Source: Bacteroidota bacterium (GTDB taxonomy: Bacteria; Bacteroidota; Ignavibacteria; Ignavibacteriales; Ignavibacteriaceae). From it: 6,748 nt of DNA. The stretch is taken from contig JADFGB010000060.1 in assembly GCA_022567875.1 (NCBI GenBank), forward strand, positions 1-6,748. Reading direction: 5' to 3'. The notes beneath the pieces were generated by a model. The model ran no database searches, was not told where the DNA came from, and saw only the letters and a list, made by a program, of their open reading frames with translations. This document shows, piece by piece, positions 1-6,748 of the stretch; the stretch's first letter is position 1; each line of letters starts with the position of its first letter. A program made the position numbers and the translations under genes.

Positions 1-2
1 AG

Positions 3-2615
3 TCATTGCTTATCTGCGTGAAAACGAGAAGAGGAAACCTTAAATTTTGCTGCAGTAATTCTTATCATAGGATATGTAATTTCGTTTGGAAGCCTTTCTT
101 TTAGATATTTTAGATTTATAAATTCCTTATTTAATTCGTGATTAATTGTATTAATAATTTCATTGCTCAATAAATTATTGATTTCAAGTTCCGGATTCAA
201 TTCTAAAATAGATTCAACATGCATAGAAATCACTGTTTCAGACAGTTTTCTAATATTAGATATTGCGTTCAATGAATATCCATCTTTCAATAATCGTAAT
301 GTTTCATTAACGCTGGGCGGTAAGCTTTTATCTTTGTTATTTTTTTGTACAAATATTTTTATCCCTTCTATTAAATCATTCCCGACTTTATTAAACATCT
401 TTTTAGTGAAACCATTAATATTCATCAATTCATATTCTGAAACGGGCTTTTCTTTGGCTATTCTTTTAAGTATTTCATCAGGGCAAATTAATGCAGGTTT
501 TTGTAAAAATTTCTTTGATGTATTTTGTCTGACTATTTTTAATTGTGAATATACTTCTAAGCTTTCATTATACTTATAATCTATTTCATCAATACCCTTG
601 TCTTCATTATCGAGTTTTGGGATTGATGTCCTTCCTTCAAGCGTAATATTTATCCTATCATTTCTTTTACCTGGTTTATGCAATAATTTATTTACATATA
701 AATTCTCAAGCACATTTATTAACTCTTGTTTGGAAAAGTTTATGCAAGAACCGTAAAAATCCATATTAGTATATGAAGATATTTTGCTTTCTCCTTTTAA
801 AATATTTATTAAATTATTTTCATTTAATATCTCTCCATTTTGAATTATTGCTCTAAGCATAACTTCTTTTATATAATCGAACGAAAAATCAGAAAATTTT
901 TGTCCTTGTTTACAAACATCACATTTCCTACAAGAATAACCTGTTGTGTCTTCGCCAAAATAATTTAGTATATACTTAAACCTACATTTATTTGTAAAAA
1001 CAATGCCCAACATTTTTTCAATTTTTTCTTGGCCCAATAAGTAAGCTGAATTTATTTTTTTGTAATCAATTTGTAGTCTGTCAGTACTTACTCTTTGTGT
1101 TGCCAATGTTATGTAATCACCGCTTACATTTTTATTGAATGTTAAAATACCTAGGTCATTTAATTTTTTAAGATTTTCTTTAATAAGACTTAAATTGAAG
1201 TTTAGATCCTTTGAAATATCATTTAATTTAATACCAACTGATTTATTGAAGATAACTCCACCGTATTTTTTAACGAAGTACAACAGTAATTCTTTTATAC
1301 TAAAGTTGTGAGTTTTTTTAATAAATGTTTTTAACTTTTCAGGGCTGAAATTTATTTTTAGAGTTGTCTTATTATTATAATTAGATATTAATTTTATGTA
1401 GCCGCTTGACTGAAGTGTATTAAGTGTTGAATACAGCAAGCCATTGTTTAACTTTCTTTTAACACATGTATTTATAAAATCAGTGTTGATAAAAATCTCA
1501 TCTTCATTTTTGGAACCGACAGCAATTTTCCCGTAATCACAAACAGCATTATAAACATCTTGAATCAATTTCTTATCAGGATTTGAATTAAGAAGGAAAT
1601 AATTGTGTATGTTCATATCTGCTTTCTCATAAAGCAGGAATAGGTAAGAATCTTTACCGTCTCTTCCTGCTCTTCCTATTTCCTGATAAAAATTTTCAAT
1701 TGTACTTGGAGTATTATAATGAATAATTAAGCGTATGTCCTTTTTATCAATACCCATTCCAAATGCATTAGTGGCAGCTATTATTTTTATTTTATCATTC
1801 TTAAAATCATCCTGGATTTTAATTCTTATTATAGGGTTAAGTCCGGCATGATAATAATTGCATTTTACTTTGTGTAAATTCAAATATTCAGTTATTTCTT
1901 CCGAAGATTTTCTTGAGCTTGTATAAATAATAGCCGGTGTATGGAATTGTTTAATTAGTGATAATGTTGTCTTTTTTTTCTTTGTGGTTTGAATTACATT
2001 TATATAAAGATTATCTCTTTCAAATCCTTTAACAAAAATTTTGGGATTTTTAAAATTTAATTGTTTTATAATATCATCTCTTACTTCAGGGGTTGCTGTA
2101 GCTGTAAAAGCAGAAATATGTTTGGCAGAAATATATTCGGCAAAATTTTTAATTTTTCTGTAACTTGGTCTGAAGTTATGTCCCCATTCACTTATGCAGT
2201 GTGCTTCATCCACAAAAAGATATGTAAGTGACAATTCCTTTATTCTTTTTACAAATTCTCTGTTCTCTAATCTTTCCGGAGAAACTAATAATATCTTCAA
2301 CTTACCGTATGCAATCTTCTGCATTACAATTTCATATTCCTTGTAACCCATTGTACTGTTTACAAACCCGGCAATCTCTTCCACTTTATTTAAAGAATCA
2401 ACTTGATCTTTCATTAATGCAATTAGCGGAGATATAATAATAGAAAAATTACTTGAAACTATAGAAGGGATTTGATAACAAATAGATTTGCCTGCCCCTG
2501 TAGGAAGTACAGCTAAAACATTGTTCCCATTTAAAATATTTTTTATAATTTCCTGTTGATTCGGTTTGAAAGAGGAATATCCAAAATATTTTTTTAATGC
2601 TTGTAATGGTGTCAT
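3..2615 (-). CDS. recQ: RecQ-family ATP-dependent 3'-5' DNA helicase, long form with HRDC and C-terminal helix-turn-helix region
   Basis: Cytoplasmic SF2 helicase expected to unwind DNA during recombination and replication-fork repair. Complete at 870 residues; the well-studied E. coli RecQ is about 610. Visible in order: motif 0 (F11-G12 to Q20/Q21), Walker A LPTGAGKS (37-44), DEAH box (136-139) followed by the aromatic-rich loop CISEWGHNFRP (140-150), TATAT (171-175), motif V around ATNAFGMGID (281-290), and motif VI QEIGRAGRDG (311-320). A segment of roughly 170 residues with helix-turn-helix-like stretches (about 347-520) separates the core from four zinc-ligand Cys (544, 562, 565, 568). 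A probable winged-helix RQC region (about 575-665), an HRDC-like domain (about 684-755) and a C-terminal region resembling the HTH_40 family (about 766-860) follow. All helicase motifs look intact. The ATG at 2615 is the first possible start because an in-frame TAA directly precedes it; no Shine-Dalgarno is seen. Divergent from marC. Helicase assignment is near certain; the tail domains rest on recognition by eye. Confidence 0.96.
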   Translation of the reverse strand: MTPLQALKKYFGYSSFKPNQQEIIKNILNGNNVLAVLPTGAGKSICYQIPSIVSSNFSIIISPLIALMKDQVDSLNKVEEIAGFVNSTMGYKEYEIVMQKIAYGKLKILLVSPERLENREFVKRIKELSLTYLFVDEAHCISEWGHNFRPSYRKIKNFAEYISAKHISAFTATATPEVRDDIIKQLNFKNPKIFVKGFERDNLYINVIQTTKKKKTTLSLIKQFHTPAIIYTSSRKSSEEITEYLNLHKVKCNYYHAGLNPIIRIKIQDDFKNDKIKIIAATNAFGMGIDKKDIRLIIHYNTPSTIENFYQEIGRAGRDGKDSYLFLLYEKADMNIHNYFLLNSNPDKKLIQDVYNAVCDYGKIAVGSKNEDEIFINTDFINTCVKRKLNNGLLYSTLNTLQSSGYIKLISNYNNKTTLKINFSPEKLKTFIKKTHNFSIKELLLYFVKKYGGVIFNKSVGIKLNDISKDLNFNLSLIKENLKKLNDLGILTFNKNVSGDYITLATQRVSTDRLQIDYKKINSAYLLGQEKIEKMLGIVFTNKCRFKYILNYFGEDTTGYSCRKCDVCKQGQKFSDFSFDYIKEVMLRAIIQNGEILNENNLINILKGESKISSYTNMDFYGSCINFSKQELINVLENLYVNKLLHKPGKRNDRINITLEGRTSIPKLDNEDKGIDEIDYKYNESLEVYSQLKIVRQNTSKKFLQKPALICPDEILKRIAKEKPVSEYELMNINGFTKKMFNKVGNDLIEGIKIFVQKNNKDKSLPPSVNETLRLLKDGYSLNAISNIRKLSETVISMHVESILELNPELEINNLLSNEIINTINHELNKEFINLKYLKERLPNEITYPMIRITAAKFKVSSSRFHADKQ

Positions 2616-2804
2616 TTATTTAAGTATGAAAATAATAGATCAAAAAATATTTTTTAAGTTATAAAAAATTGCTGAAAGTTTTTAGTATTTCAGAATTTTC
2701 ACATTCACATTATTTAAAATGTAAAGAAATTATTTTTCCGTTTTTAAACTAACCATTATTATTAAAATTTCTTATCTTAATTAATAATTCACCCAGAGTT
2801 TTAT
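2616..2804. promoter_or_regulatory. Divergent intergenic region between recQ and marC
   Basis: This very AT-rich 189-bp gap must hold the promoters for both flanking genes, which are transcribed away from each other. It contains a perfect 14-bp palindrome, AAAAAATATTTTTT (2642-2655), 27 bp upstream of the recQ start, and an inverted repeat CTGAAA/TTTCAG (2672-2677 and 2688-2693) with a 10-nt spacer. I found no clear -33/-7 or -35/-10 promoter pair in either direction and no small ORF worth calling. That promoters lie here is inferred from gene layout; the exact sites are not resolved. Confidence 0.5.
2672..2693. repeat. Short inverted repeat upstream of recQ
   Basis: CTGAAA and its reverse complement TTTCAG are separated by the 10-nt spacer GTTTTTAGTA. 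The dyad lies about 57 bp upstream of the recQ start and 112 bp upstream of marC. It could be a protein-binding dyad, but six-base arms in sequence this AT-rich may arise by chance. It is not a convincing terminator: the arms are short, the loop is long, and the position between two divergent starts is wrong for one. Confidence 0.2.
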
Positions 2805-3398
2805 ATGAGTATTGAAATATTTTTACTTTCATTCATTCCATTATTTGTTGCTATAAATATAGTCGGTGTAACACCTCTCTTTATAGGTTATATTGAAGGG
2901 TTGGATAAACATGATATAAAAAAATTAGTGAGGGATGCAATAATAACTGCATTTTTTGTTGCAGTTATTTTTTTATTAACCGGTAAGTTAATCTTCAATT
3001 TTTTAGGTATTACAATAAATGATTTTAAAATTGCCGGCGGAGTTATACTTCTTGTTCTTGCAATAACTGATATTTTGTCAGTAGGCGAACGAAGAAGAGA
3101 CCCCGGAAAAAACGTTGGTGTAGTTCCCCTTGGAATTCCGCTTATAATGGGACCAGCAGGATTAACAACAATCATAATGCTAGTAGATAACTTCGGTTAT
3201 TTAGCAACAATATTATCTTTAATATTAAATTTTATTATAGTTTGGATAATATTAGCTAATGCAAATTTATTTATAAAAATAATTGGAGAGGGTGGAGCTA
3301 AAGCTTTTGCTAAAGTTGCTTCATTATTTATGGCAGCAATAGCTGTCATGATGATAAGAGTAGGTATTTTAGGAATTATTAGTTCATTCAATAATTGA
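2805..3398 (+). CDS. MarC/UPF0056-family integral inner-membrane protein
   Basis: A 197-residue, very hydrophobic protein, the usual length for MarC-family proteins. I see about six membrane segments (roughly 4-28, 44-66, 74-93, 104-125, 131-152, 168-191). The basic stretch GERRRDPGK (94-102) lies between segments 3 and 4. Family hallmarks are the N-terminal region ending in VGVTPLF (20-26; most relatives have a D-P-x-G-x-x-P pattern here) and VPLGIPLIMGPAG (107-119), which matches the family's P-L-A-x-P-x-x-x-G-P-G loop. The family takes its name from the E. coli marRAB neighbourhood, but a role in antibiotic resistance was not upheld later; an archaeal relative, SnatA, was reported as a small neutral amino-acid transporter. 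Substrate here is unknown. ATG at 2805 is the only reasonable start: an in-frame TAA lies at 2778-2780 with no other ATG between. Only a weak AGAG (2795-2798) precedes it. The SDR gene follows after 41 bp in the same direction. Confidence 0.9.
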   Translation: MSIEIFLLSFIPLFVAINIVGVTPLFIGYIEGLDKHDIKKLVRDAIITAFFVAVIFLLTGKLIFNFLGITINDFKIAGGVILLVLAITDILSVGERRRDPGKNVGVVPLGIPLIMGPAGLTTIIMLVDNFGYLATILSLILNFIIVWIILANANLFIKIIGEGGAKAFAKVASLFMAAIAVMMIRVGILGIISSFNN

Positions 3399-3409
3399 TG
3401 TTTCAACGT

Positions 3410-3437
3410 AAATTTATAAATGTTAAAAATTTATAAA
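3410..3437. repeat. 11-bp direct repeat just upstream of the SDR start codon
   Basis: AAATTTATAAA occurs twice, at 3410-3420 and 3427-3437, 17 bp apart start to start, with the second copy ending two bases before the ATG at 3440. Each copy contains the palindromic core TTTATAAA in part or whole. It fills most of the 41-bp gap between marC and the SDR gene. It could be a regulator site or simply an AT-rich unstructured leader that favours initiation without a Shine-Dalgarno sequence. Chance is a real alternative. Confidence 0.3.
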
Positions 3438-3439
3438 AT

Positions 3440-4228
3440 ATGTATTTAGGTATTAGTAGAAAATCTGCATTAATCACAGCTGCAAGCAAGGGAATAGGAA
3501 GGGCTATTGCCGAAGAATTTGTAGCTGAGGGAGTTAAAGTTGCAATTTGTTCAAGGAACAAAGAACACCTATTGAAAACTTCGGATGAAATAAAAAATAA
3601 ATTTGGAGTAGAAGTTCTTTGGTGTGTTTGTGATTTGAGTAAGAGAAAAGATATTGAAAATACTATTAATGTCGTTAACAAGGAATTTGATGGTATTGAT
3701 ATTCTTGTAAATAACTGCGGTGGTCCGCCTCAGGGTAATTTCCAAGATTTTGAAGAAGATGATTGGCAAAATGCAATAGATCAAGTTTTTTTAAGTGCAA
3801 TAACTGCAACTAAACTTGTTGTTCCCAAAATGATGGAGAAAGAATGGGGCAGAATAATAAACATTACTTCTATTACAGTTAAACAGCCTGTTGATGATTT
3901 AATTCTTTCCAATGCAATAAGAACAGGATTAGTCGGACTAACTAAATCCCTAAGTAATGAATTAGGGAAATATAATATTACTGTTAATAATGTTGCTCCT
4001 GGTTACACACTTACTAACCGTGTATATGAAATAGCTGTAAGCAAAGCTAAAGAAATGAATACCTCACACGAAGAAATATTATTTGAGATTGCAAAAAGTA
4101 TACCAATGAACAGACTTGCAGCACCTGAAGAGATTGCAACCCTAGTTGTCTTTTTAGCTTCAATGAAAGCAAGTTATATTACAGGCTGTACTATACCGGT
4201 TGACGGTGGTTTTGTAAAAGGCATTTAA
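3440..4228 (+). CDS. SDR-superfamily protein, FabG-like but with a degenerate catalytic site
   Basis: A complete 262-residue Rossmann-fold protein of normal length for a classical short-chain dehydrogenase/reductase; probably cytoplasmic. Seen: a nucleotide-binding loop TAASKGIG (13-20; usual form T-G-x-x-x-G-I-G), an acidic D65 after beta-4 region, NNCGGPPQG (91-99; usual NNAG), WGRIINITS (136-144), NNVAPGY (183-189) and the C-terminal TIPVDGG (251-257). Aligned without gaps to FabG, the catalytic Ser is kept as S144, but Tyr is S157, Lys is R161 and the tetrad Asn is V116. The text LSNAIRTGLVG (156-166) and NNxGGPP are typical of a known atypical subgroup (as I recall, cd05344, BKR-like SDR), so this is a family trait and not decay. 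Normal keto-reductase chemistry is therefore doubtful; substrate unknown. Start ATG 3440 sits directly before the first beta strand. Possibly co-transcribed with marC; converges on the GH13 gene with a 13-bp gap. Confidence 0.92.
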   Translation: MYLGISRKSALITAASKGIGRAIAEEFVAEGVKVAICSRNKEHLLKTSDEIKNKFGVEVLWCVCDLSKRKDIENTINVVNKEFDGIDILVNNCGGPPQGNFQDFEEDDWQNAIDQVFLSAITATKLVVPKMMEKEWGRIINITSITVKQPVDDLILSNAIRTGLVGLTKSLSNELGKYNITVNNVAPGYTLTNRVYEIAVSKAKEMNTSHEEILFEIAKSIPMNRLAAPEEIATLVVFLASMKASYITGCTIPVDGGFVKGI

Positions 4229-4241
4229 TAATTATTATTTA

Positions 4242-6059
4242 TTATTTTATATTTTCTTCAATAAATTTACTGATAGAAGAAACACCTTTACCCTTTAATT
4301 TCTTAAATATTTTCTTATACAATCCTTCACTATCAAATACTTCTTTATATCTCAAACTGATTTTATATTCGTAACCTTTTAATTTAAAAGACAATCCGTG
4401 TTTATGAGCATCAATCCCTGAAATTATATATTGCAATTTGGTTTTGAAGTCTTCATAAATGTAAAAATATTTTTTTGAGTTTTTCATATCCAAGGCTTTT
4501 GTTATACTTGTAAACACAAACGTTCCGTCTTTATTTATTTTAGAATAAGAAACTTGTAATGTAAAATTGGTTTTATCTAATTTATTATTATAAATAACAA
4601 GAGCTTTATTTCTACCGTATTTATTTGTATATGCAAAAACATTTCTTTCAAATTTTCCATTCTTTAAAATTGATGAGAAATATTCAAAGTTTTTTACTCC
4701 GCTAAATAATTTTCTCATTTTCATCAAAGGAAATATTTCATATTTGTGCCGGTTTAGAAATCCTTCATCTACTATTTCATTATCGCGTGGTTTGTCATAC
4801 TCCATTCCGTATTTTTCATAAAAACCTTCAATCTGACCATGAGCAAAAAGGGGTAATCCGGGTAAGGTAAGCATCATTACAGTTATGCCAAGATATTTAT
4901 CCCCCTTTCCAAATTTATCTATCACGGGCTCTTCATCAGGATTGCTCAAATAATTTACAAATCTTTTCAAAATATTAGGATTTTCATTTAATATATCTTT
5001 AATCATTTGATGATAATCTTCGTTCTTCTCTTGTAGCAGATTATTCATAAAAGCACTGTTGTAAACTCTGTTCATTCCAAGTTCTTTAATAAAATACCAC
5101 TCAGTCATCCAGTAAGTCTCTGCAAAAAGGAAGATGTCTTTTTTGCTTTTTTTAATTTCATCTGTCAGATCCTTCCAGAATTCGTTTGGGTATTTTTTAT
5201 TAAAATCTTTTTCTTCCAGTATTTCCATATATCTTGACGGTACTGAAGATGATTCAAATGTTTTCGGATACCACAATCTTGCAAAATGATATTTTGTCAG
5301 CATCATTGCTGCATCAATTCTTACGATTGGAAAAAGCCTGCCAATTTTTTTTATTTGATTGATTAATGCACGGCGTACTTTAGCTTTTGTTAAATCAAGT
5401 TGTGCAGTATCGTTCCAAGGCATATTAGTACCATCGTTGCCGTGGTAGATATATCTAATTTTTCCTGTTTTCTTTTCTTTAAACTGAAATACAACGGCAG
5501 CATCTTTCCTGGAATAATATCCGTCTTCAATTTTTATTCCGTAATCTTTATTGCTTGATAAATTTTTACCAGCAAAAGAATAATTATTGAAAGGTAGTGT
5601 CTCTGTTTGTATAAAATAATCAGGATGTTTGAACAGCAAATCTGAAGTAATGCCTGTATGATTTGGTACGAAATCGCAGGCTAATTTAATACCGAATATT
5701 TCAGCTCTTTTAGATAAATTTAATAAAGCCTTTTGTCCCCCCAAATTTTCAGCTATTTTATAATCATAAATTGAATATGCAGAAGAAACACAATTAAAAT
5801 TACCTGTTAATTCTTTAATCCTTTTTGATGCTTTACTTCTTTCCCAAATTCCTATTAGCCAAAGTGCATTAAAATTTCTAGAGGCAATTTCTTTTAATTC
5901 TTCGTTTGGGATTTGGTCTAATCTTTTAATTACTTTATTATATTTTTCACTTAATTGATTCAGCCAGACAAGTGTGTGCTTTGTCAGAATAATAGTATTA
6001 TTCATCCAGGCTTTGTCTTTTGAAAAATTAAGCACTTTTCTATTTAATCTTTTTTTCAT
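4242..6059 (-). CDS. Glycoside hydrolase family 13 (alpha-amylase superfamily) enzyme
   Basis: A complete 605-residue protein predicted to cleave or transfer alpha-glucosidic bonds in starch- or glycogen-like glucans. GH13 regions in order: region I DFVPNH (129-134), region II VRIDAA (246-251) with nucleophile D249, region III FLFAETY (310-316) with acid/base E314, region IV NYLSNPDEE (369-377) with the third carboxylate D375. The usual His before D375 is P374. Just after come LPGLPLFAHGQ (399-409) and EKYGMEY (415-421), which mark a bacterial GH13 group that, from memory, shares the N-P-D-E form and often occurs in much longer proteins. A beta-sandwich-like region (about 470-570) ends the protein. 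No signal peptide is evident (a charged start, MKKRLNRK, but no hydrophobic core), so it is probably cytoplasmic. An in-frame stop two codons upstream (6063-6065) rules out extension; Met19 (6003-6005) is an alternative start. No Shine-Dalgarno. Exact specificity cannot be read from sequence. Confidence 0.93.
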   Translation of the reverse strand: MKKRLNRKVLNFSKDKAWMNNTIILTKHTLVWLNQLSEKYNKVIKRLDQIPNEELKEIASRNFNALWLIGIWERSKASKRIKELTGNFNCVSSAYSIYDYKIAENLGGQKALLNLSKRAEIFGIKLACDFVPNHTGITSDLLFKHPDYFIQTETLPFNNYSFAGKNLSSNKDYGIKIEDGYYSRKDAAVVFQFKEKKTGKIRYIYHGNDGTNMPWNDTAQLDLTKAKVRRALINQIKKIGRLFPIVRIDAAMMLTKYHFARLWYPKTFESSSVPSRYMEILEEKDFNKKYPNEFWKDLTDEIKKSKKDIFLFAETYWMTEWYFIKELGMNRVYNSAFMNNLLQEKNEDYHQMIKDILNENPNILKRFVNYLSNPDEEPVIDKFGKGDKYLGITVMMLTLPGLPLFAHGQIEGFYEKYGMEYDKPRDNEIVDEGFLNRHKYEIFPLMKMRKLFSGVKNFEYFSSILKNGKFERNVFAYTNKYGRNKALVIYNNKLDKTNFTLQVSYSKINKDGTFVFTSITKALDMKNSKKYFYIYEDFKTKLQYIISGIDAHKHGLSFKLKGYEYKISLRYKEVFDSEGLYKKIFKKLKGKGVSSISKFIEENIK

Positions 6060-6192
6060 CGAATCAATAAAATTTTGAATTTTGATTTTAAAGTTAATTA
6101 TAATAATTATTATTACATCGAATAAGATATTTCATAATTGATATTCGTTCAATATTGAGGTAATTTTAAATTTAGTTTTTAAATTAAAACCA
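6060..6192. promoter_or_regulatory. Divergent intergenic region between the GH13 gene and mutS
   Basis: This 133-bp AT-rich gap separates two genes transcribed away from each other, so it should contain both promoters. It includes the palindrome TAATAATTATTA (6101-6112) and a short direct repeat GATATT (6126-6131 and 6140-6145). I see no small ORF and no terminator. That it is the promoter region is inferred from gene orientation. Confidence 0.5.
6138..6168 (+). promoter_or_regulatory. Candidate Bacteroidota-type promoter for mutS
   Basis: TTG (6138-6140) and TAATTTTA (6161-6168) are 20 bp apart, close to the TTTG / TAnnTTTG arrangement described for the primary sigma factor of Bacteroidota. 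The -7 element has A in place of the final G. It ends 24 bp before the mutS ATG, implying a short leader. In DNA this rich in A and T such partial matches are common, so this is a weak call. Confidence 0.25.
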
Positions 6193-6748
6193 ATGACAAA
6201 TACCCCCTTAATGCAACAATATAGTAAGATTAAGAAGGAAAATCCTGATTCCGTCCTGTTGTTTAGAATGGGGGATTTTTTTGAGACTTTTGAAGAAGAC
6301 GCCAAAATTGCATCAAAAGTTTTGGGAATTACGCTTACAAAAAGATCTAACGGTGCAGCAGGTGAAGTACCGATTGCCGGATTTCCCTACCACGCAATTG
6401 ATAATTATCTGCCAAAACTAATTAGAGCAGGTTACAGGGTTGCAGTTTGCGAGCAGGTTGAAAATCCAAAATTTGCCAAAGGAATTGTTAAAAGGGAAGT
6501 AATTGAAATTGTAACACCCGGAGTTAATTTTTATGATAAACTTCTTGATCATAAAAAAAACAATTACCTGATGGGAATTTGTATTAAGGATGATTGTGCC
6601 GGGGTTTCGTTTTGTGATATATCCACCGGAGAATTTTATGCTTACGAAATTCCTTCTGAACAAGTCCAGCAGCAGATAGAATCTATTTGTCCTTCAGAAA
6701 TATTAGTTCAAAAAAAAGATCAAGATTTAATAACTAGTATTATCAATA
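6193..6748 (+). CDS. mutS: DNA mismatch-repair protein MutS, N-terminal part (cut by window edge)
   Basis: The first 185 codons of a gene that runs off the right edge; full-length MutS is usually 850-900 residues, so about a fifth is visible. MutS recognises base mismatches and small loops as a dimer and recruits MutL. The start reads MTNTPLMQQYSKIK, followed by PDSVLLFRMGDFFETF (18-33), the N-terminal signature. The mismatch-contacting Phe-x-Glu is present as F29 and E31; the middle residue, often Tyr, is F30. GFPYHAIDNYLPKLI (63-77), VAVCEQVE (83-90) and REVIEIVTPG (101-110) complete the mismatch-binding domain. NNYLMGI (123-129) and DISTGEF (142-148) begin the connector domain. The frame is open throughout, with no sign of damage. 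ATG 6193 is the start because the family N-terminus begins here; no Shine-Dalgarno precedes it. The ATPase domain lies outside the window, so MutS1 over MutS2 is judged from the N-terminal domain, which MutS2 lacks. Confidence 0.97.
   Translation, partial: MTNTPLMQQYSKIKKENPDSVLLFRMGDFFETFEEDAKIASKVLGITLTKRSNGAAGEVPIAGFPYHAIDNYLPKLIRAGYRVAVCEQVENPKFAKGIVKREVIEIVTPGVNFYDKLLDHKKNNYLMGICIKDDCAGVSFCDISTGEFYAYEIPSEQVQQQIESICPSEILVQKKDQDLITSIIN

Noticed and set aside
163..579. A 138-codon open frame on the plus strand inside recQ
   Set aside because: It lies wholly antisense to well-conserved recQ coding sequence (the HRDC and HTH tail), resembles no family I know, and is a by-product of AT-rich codon use.
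2228..2437. A 69-codon plus-strand open frame opposite the recQ helicase core
   Set aside because: It is antisense to conserved helicase motifs, and has no recognisable domain or start signal.
2642..2655. Perfect palindrome AAAAAATATTTTTT considered as a bidirectional terminator
   Set aside because: It sits between two divergent starts, contains only A and T, and has no loop, so a terminator role is unlikely. It is mentioned only as content of the intergenic region.
2888..3784. Several minus-strand open frames of 69-95 codons opposite marC and the SDR gene
   Set aside because: All overlap conserved coding sequence on the other strand and their translations look like reverse-frame shadows.
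4226..6114. The same 14 bases, TAATAATTATTATT, at 4226-4239 and 6101-6114, bracketing the GH13 gene
   Set aside because: They might suggest insertion of the gene between repeats, but this is simple TAA/TTA-type sequence, the first copy includes the SDR stop codon, and no target duplication or mobility gene is present.
6418..6663. An 81-codon minus-strand open frame opposite mutS
   Set aside because: It is fully antisense to the conserved mismatch-binding and connector regions of mutS, with no family similarity that I can see.
1..6748. Search for a defence system, mobile element, CRISPR array or structured RNA
   Set aside because: No nuclease, transposase, integrase, reverse transcriptase, spaced repeats, tRNA or riboswitch-like conserved element is visible. 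RecQ and MutS here look like housekeeping repair proteins on divergent, unlinked transcripts.

Overview
This is a low-GC (about 30% by eye), densely coding stretch of a bacterial chromosome. It holds five recognisable genes: four complete, and one cut by the right edge. The layout looks like ordinary core and metabolic genome. I see no transposase, integrase, phage gene, CRISPR array, tRNA or rRNA. Two things suggest the wider Bacteroidota/Ignavibacteria lineage: none of the five start codons has a convincing Shine-Dalgarno sequence, and the RecQ carries an extra segment between helicase core and zinc site that I associate with RecQ proteins of that group. This placement is inference, not proof.

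From left to right: (1) a long RecQ-type DNA helicase on the minus strand (3-2615), complete with its stop; (2) a 189-bp divergent gap (2616-2804); (3) a MarC-family membrane protein on the plus strand (2805-3398); (4) 41 bp later in the same direction, an SDR-superfamily protein with a degenerate active site (3440-4228); (5) a tight 13-bp convergent junction; (6) a GH13 (alpha-amylase superfamily) enzyme on the minus strand (4242-6059); (7) a 133-bp divergent gap; (8) the first 185 codons of the mismatch-repair gene mutS (6193 to the right edge).

The two outer genes, recQ and mutS, belong to DNA repair and recombination but are transcribed away from each other and are not an operon. marC and the SDR gene could be co-transcribed, but their families give no obvious shared pathway. 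The GH13 gene stands alone and probably acts on an alpha-glucan inside the cell. I found no convincing undescribed system. The points most worth a second look are at protein level: the SDR whose catalytic Tyr and Lys positions are Ser and Arg, the GH13 enzyme with Asn-Pro-Asp-Glu where Asn-His-Asp is usual, and the multi-module RecQ tail.
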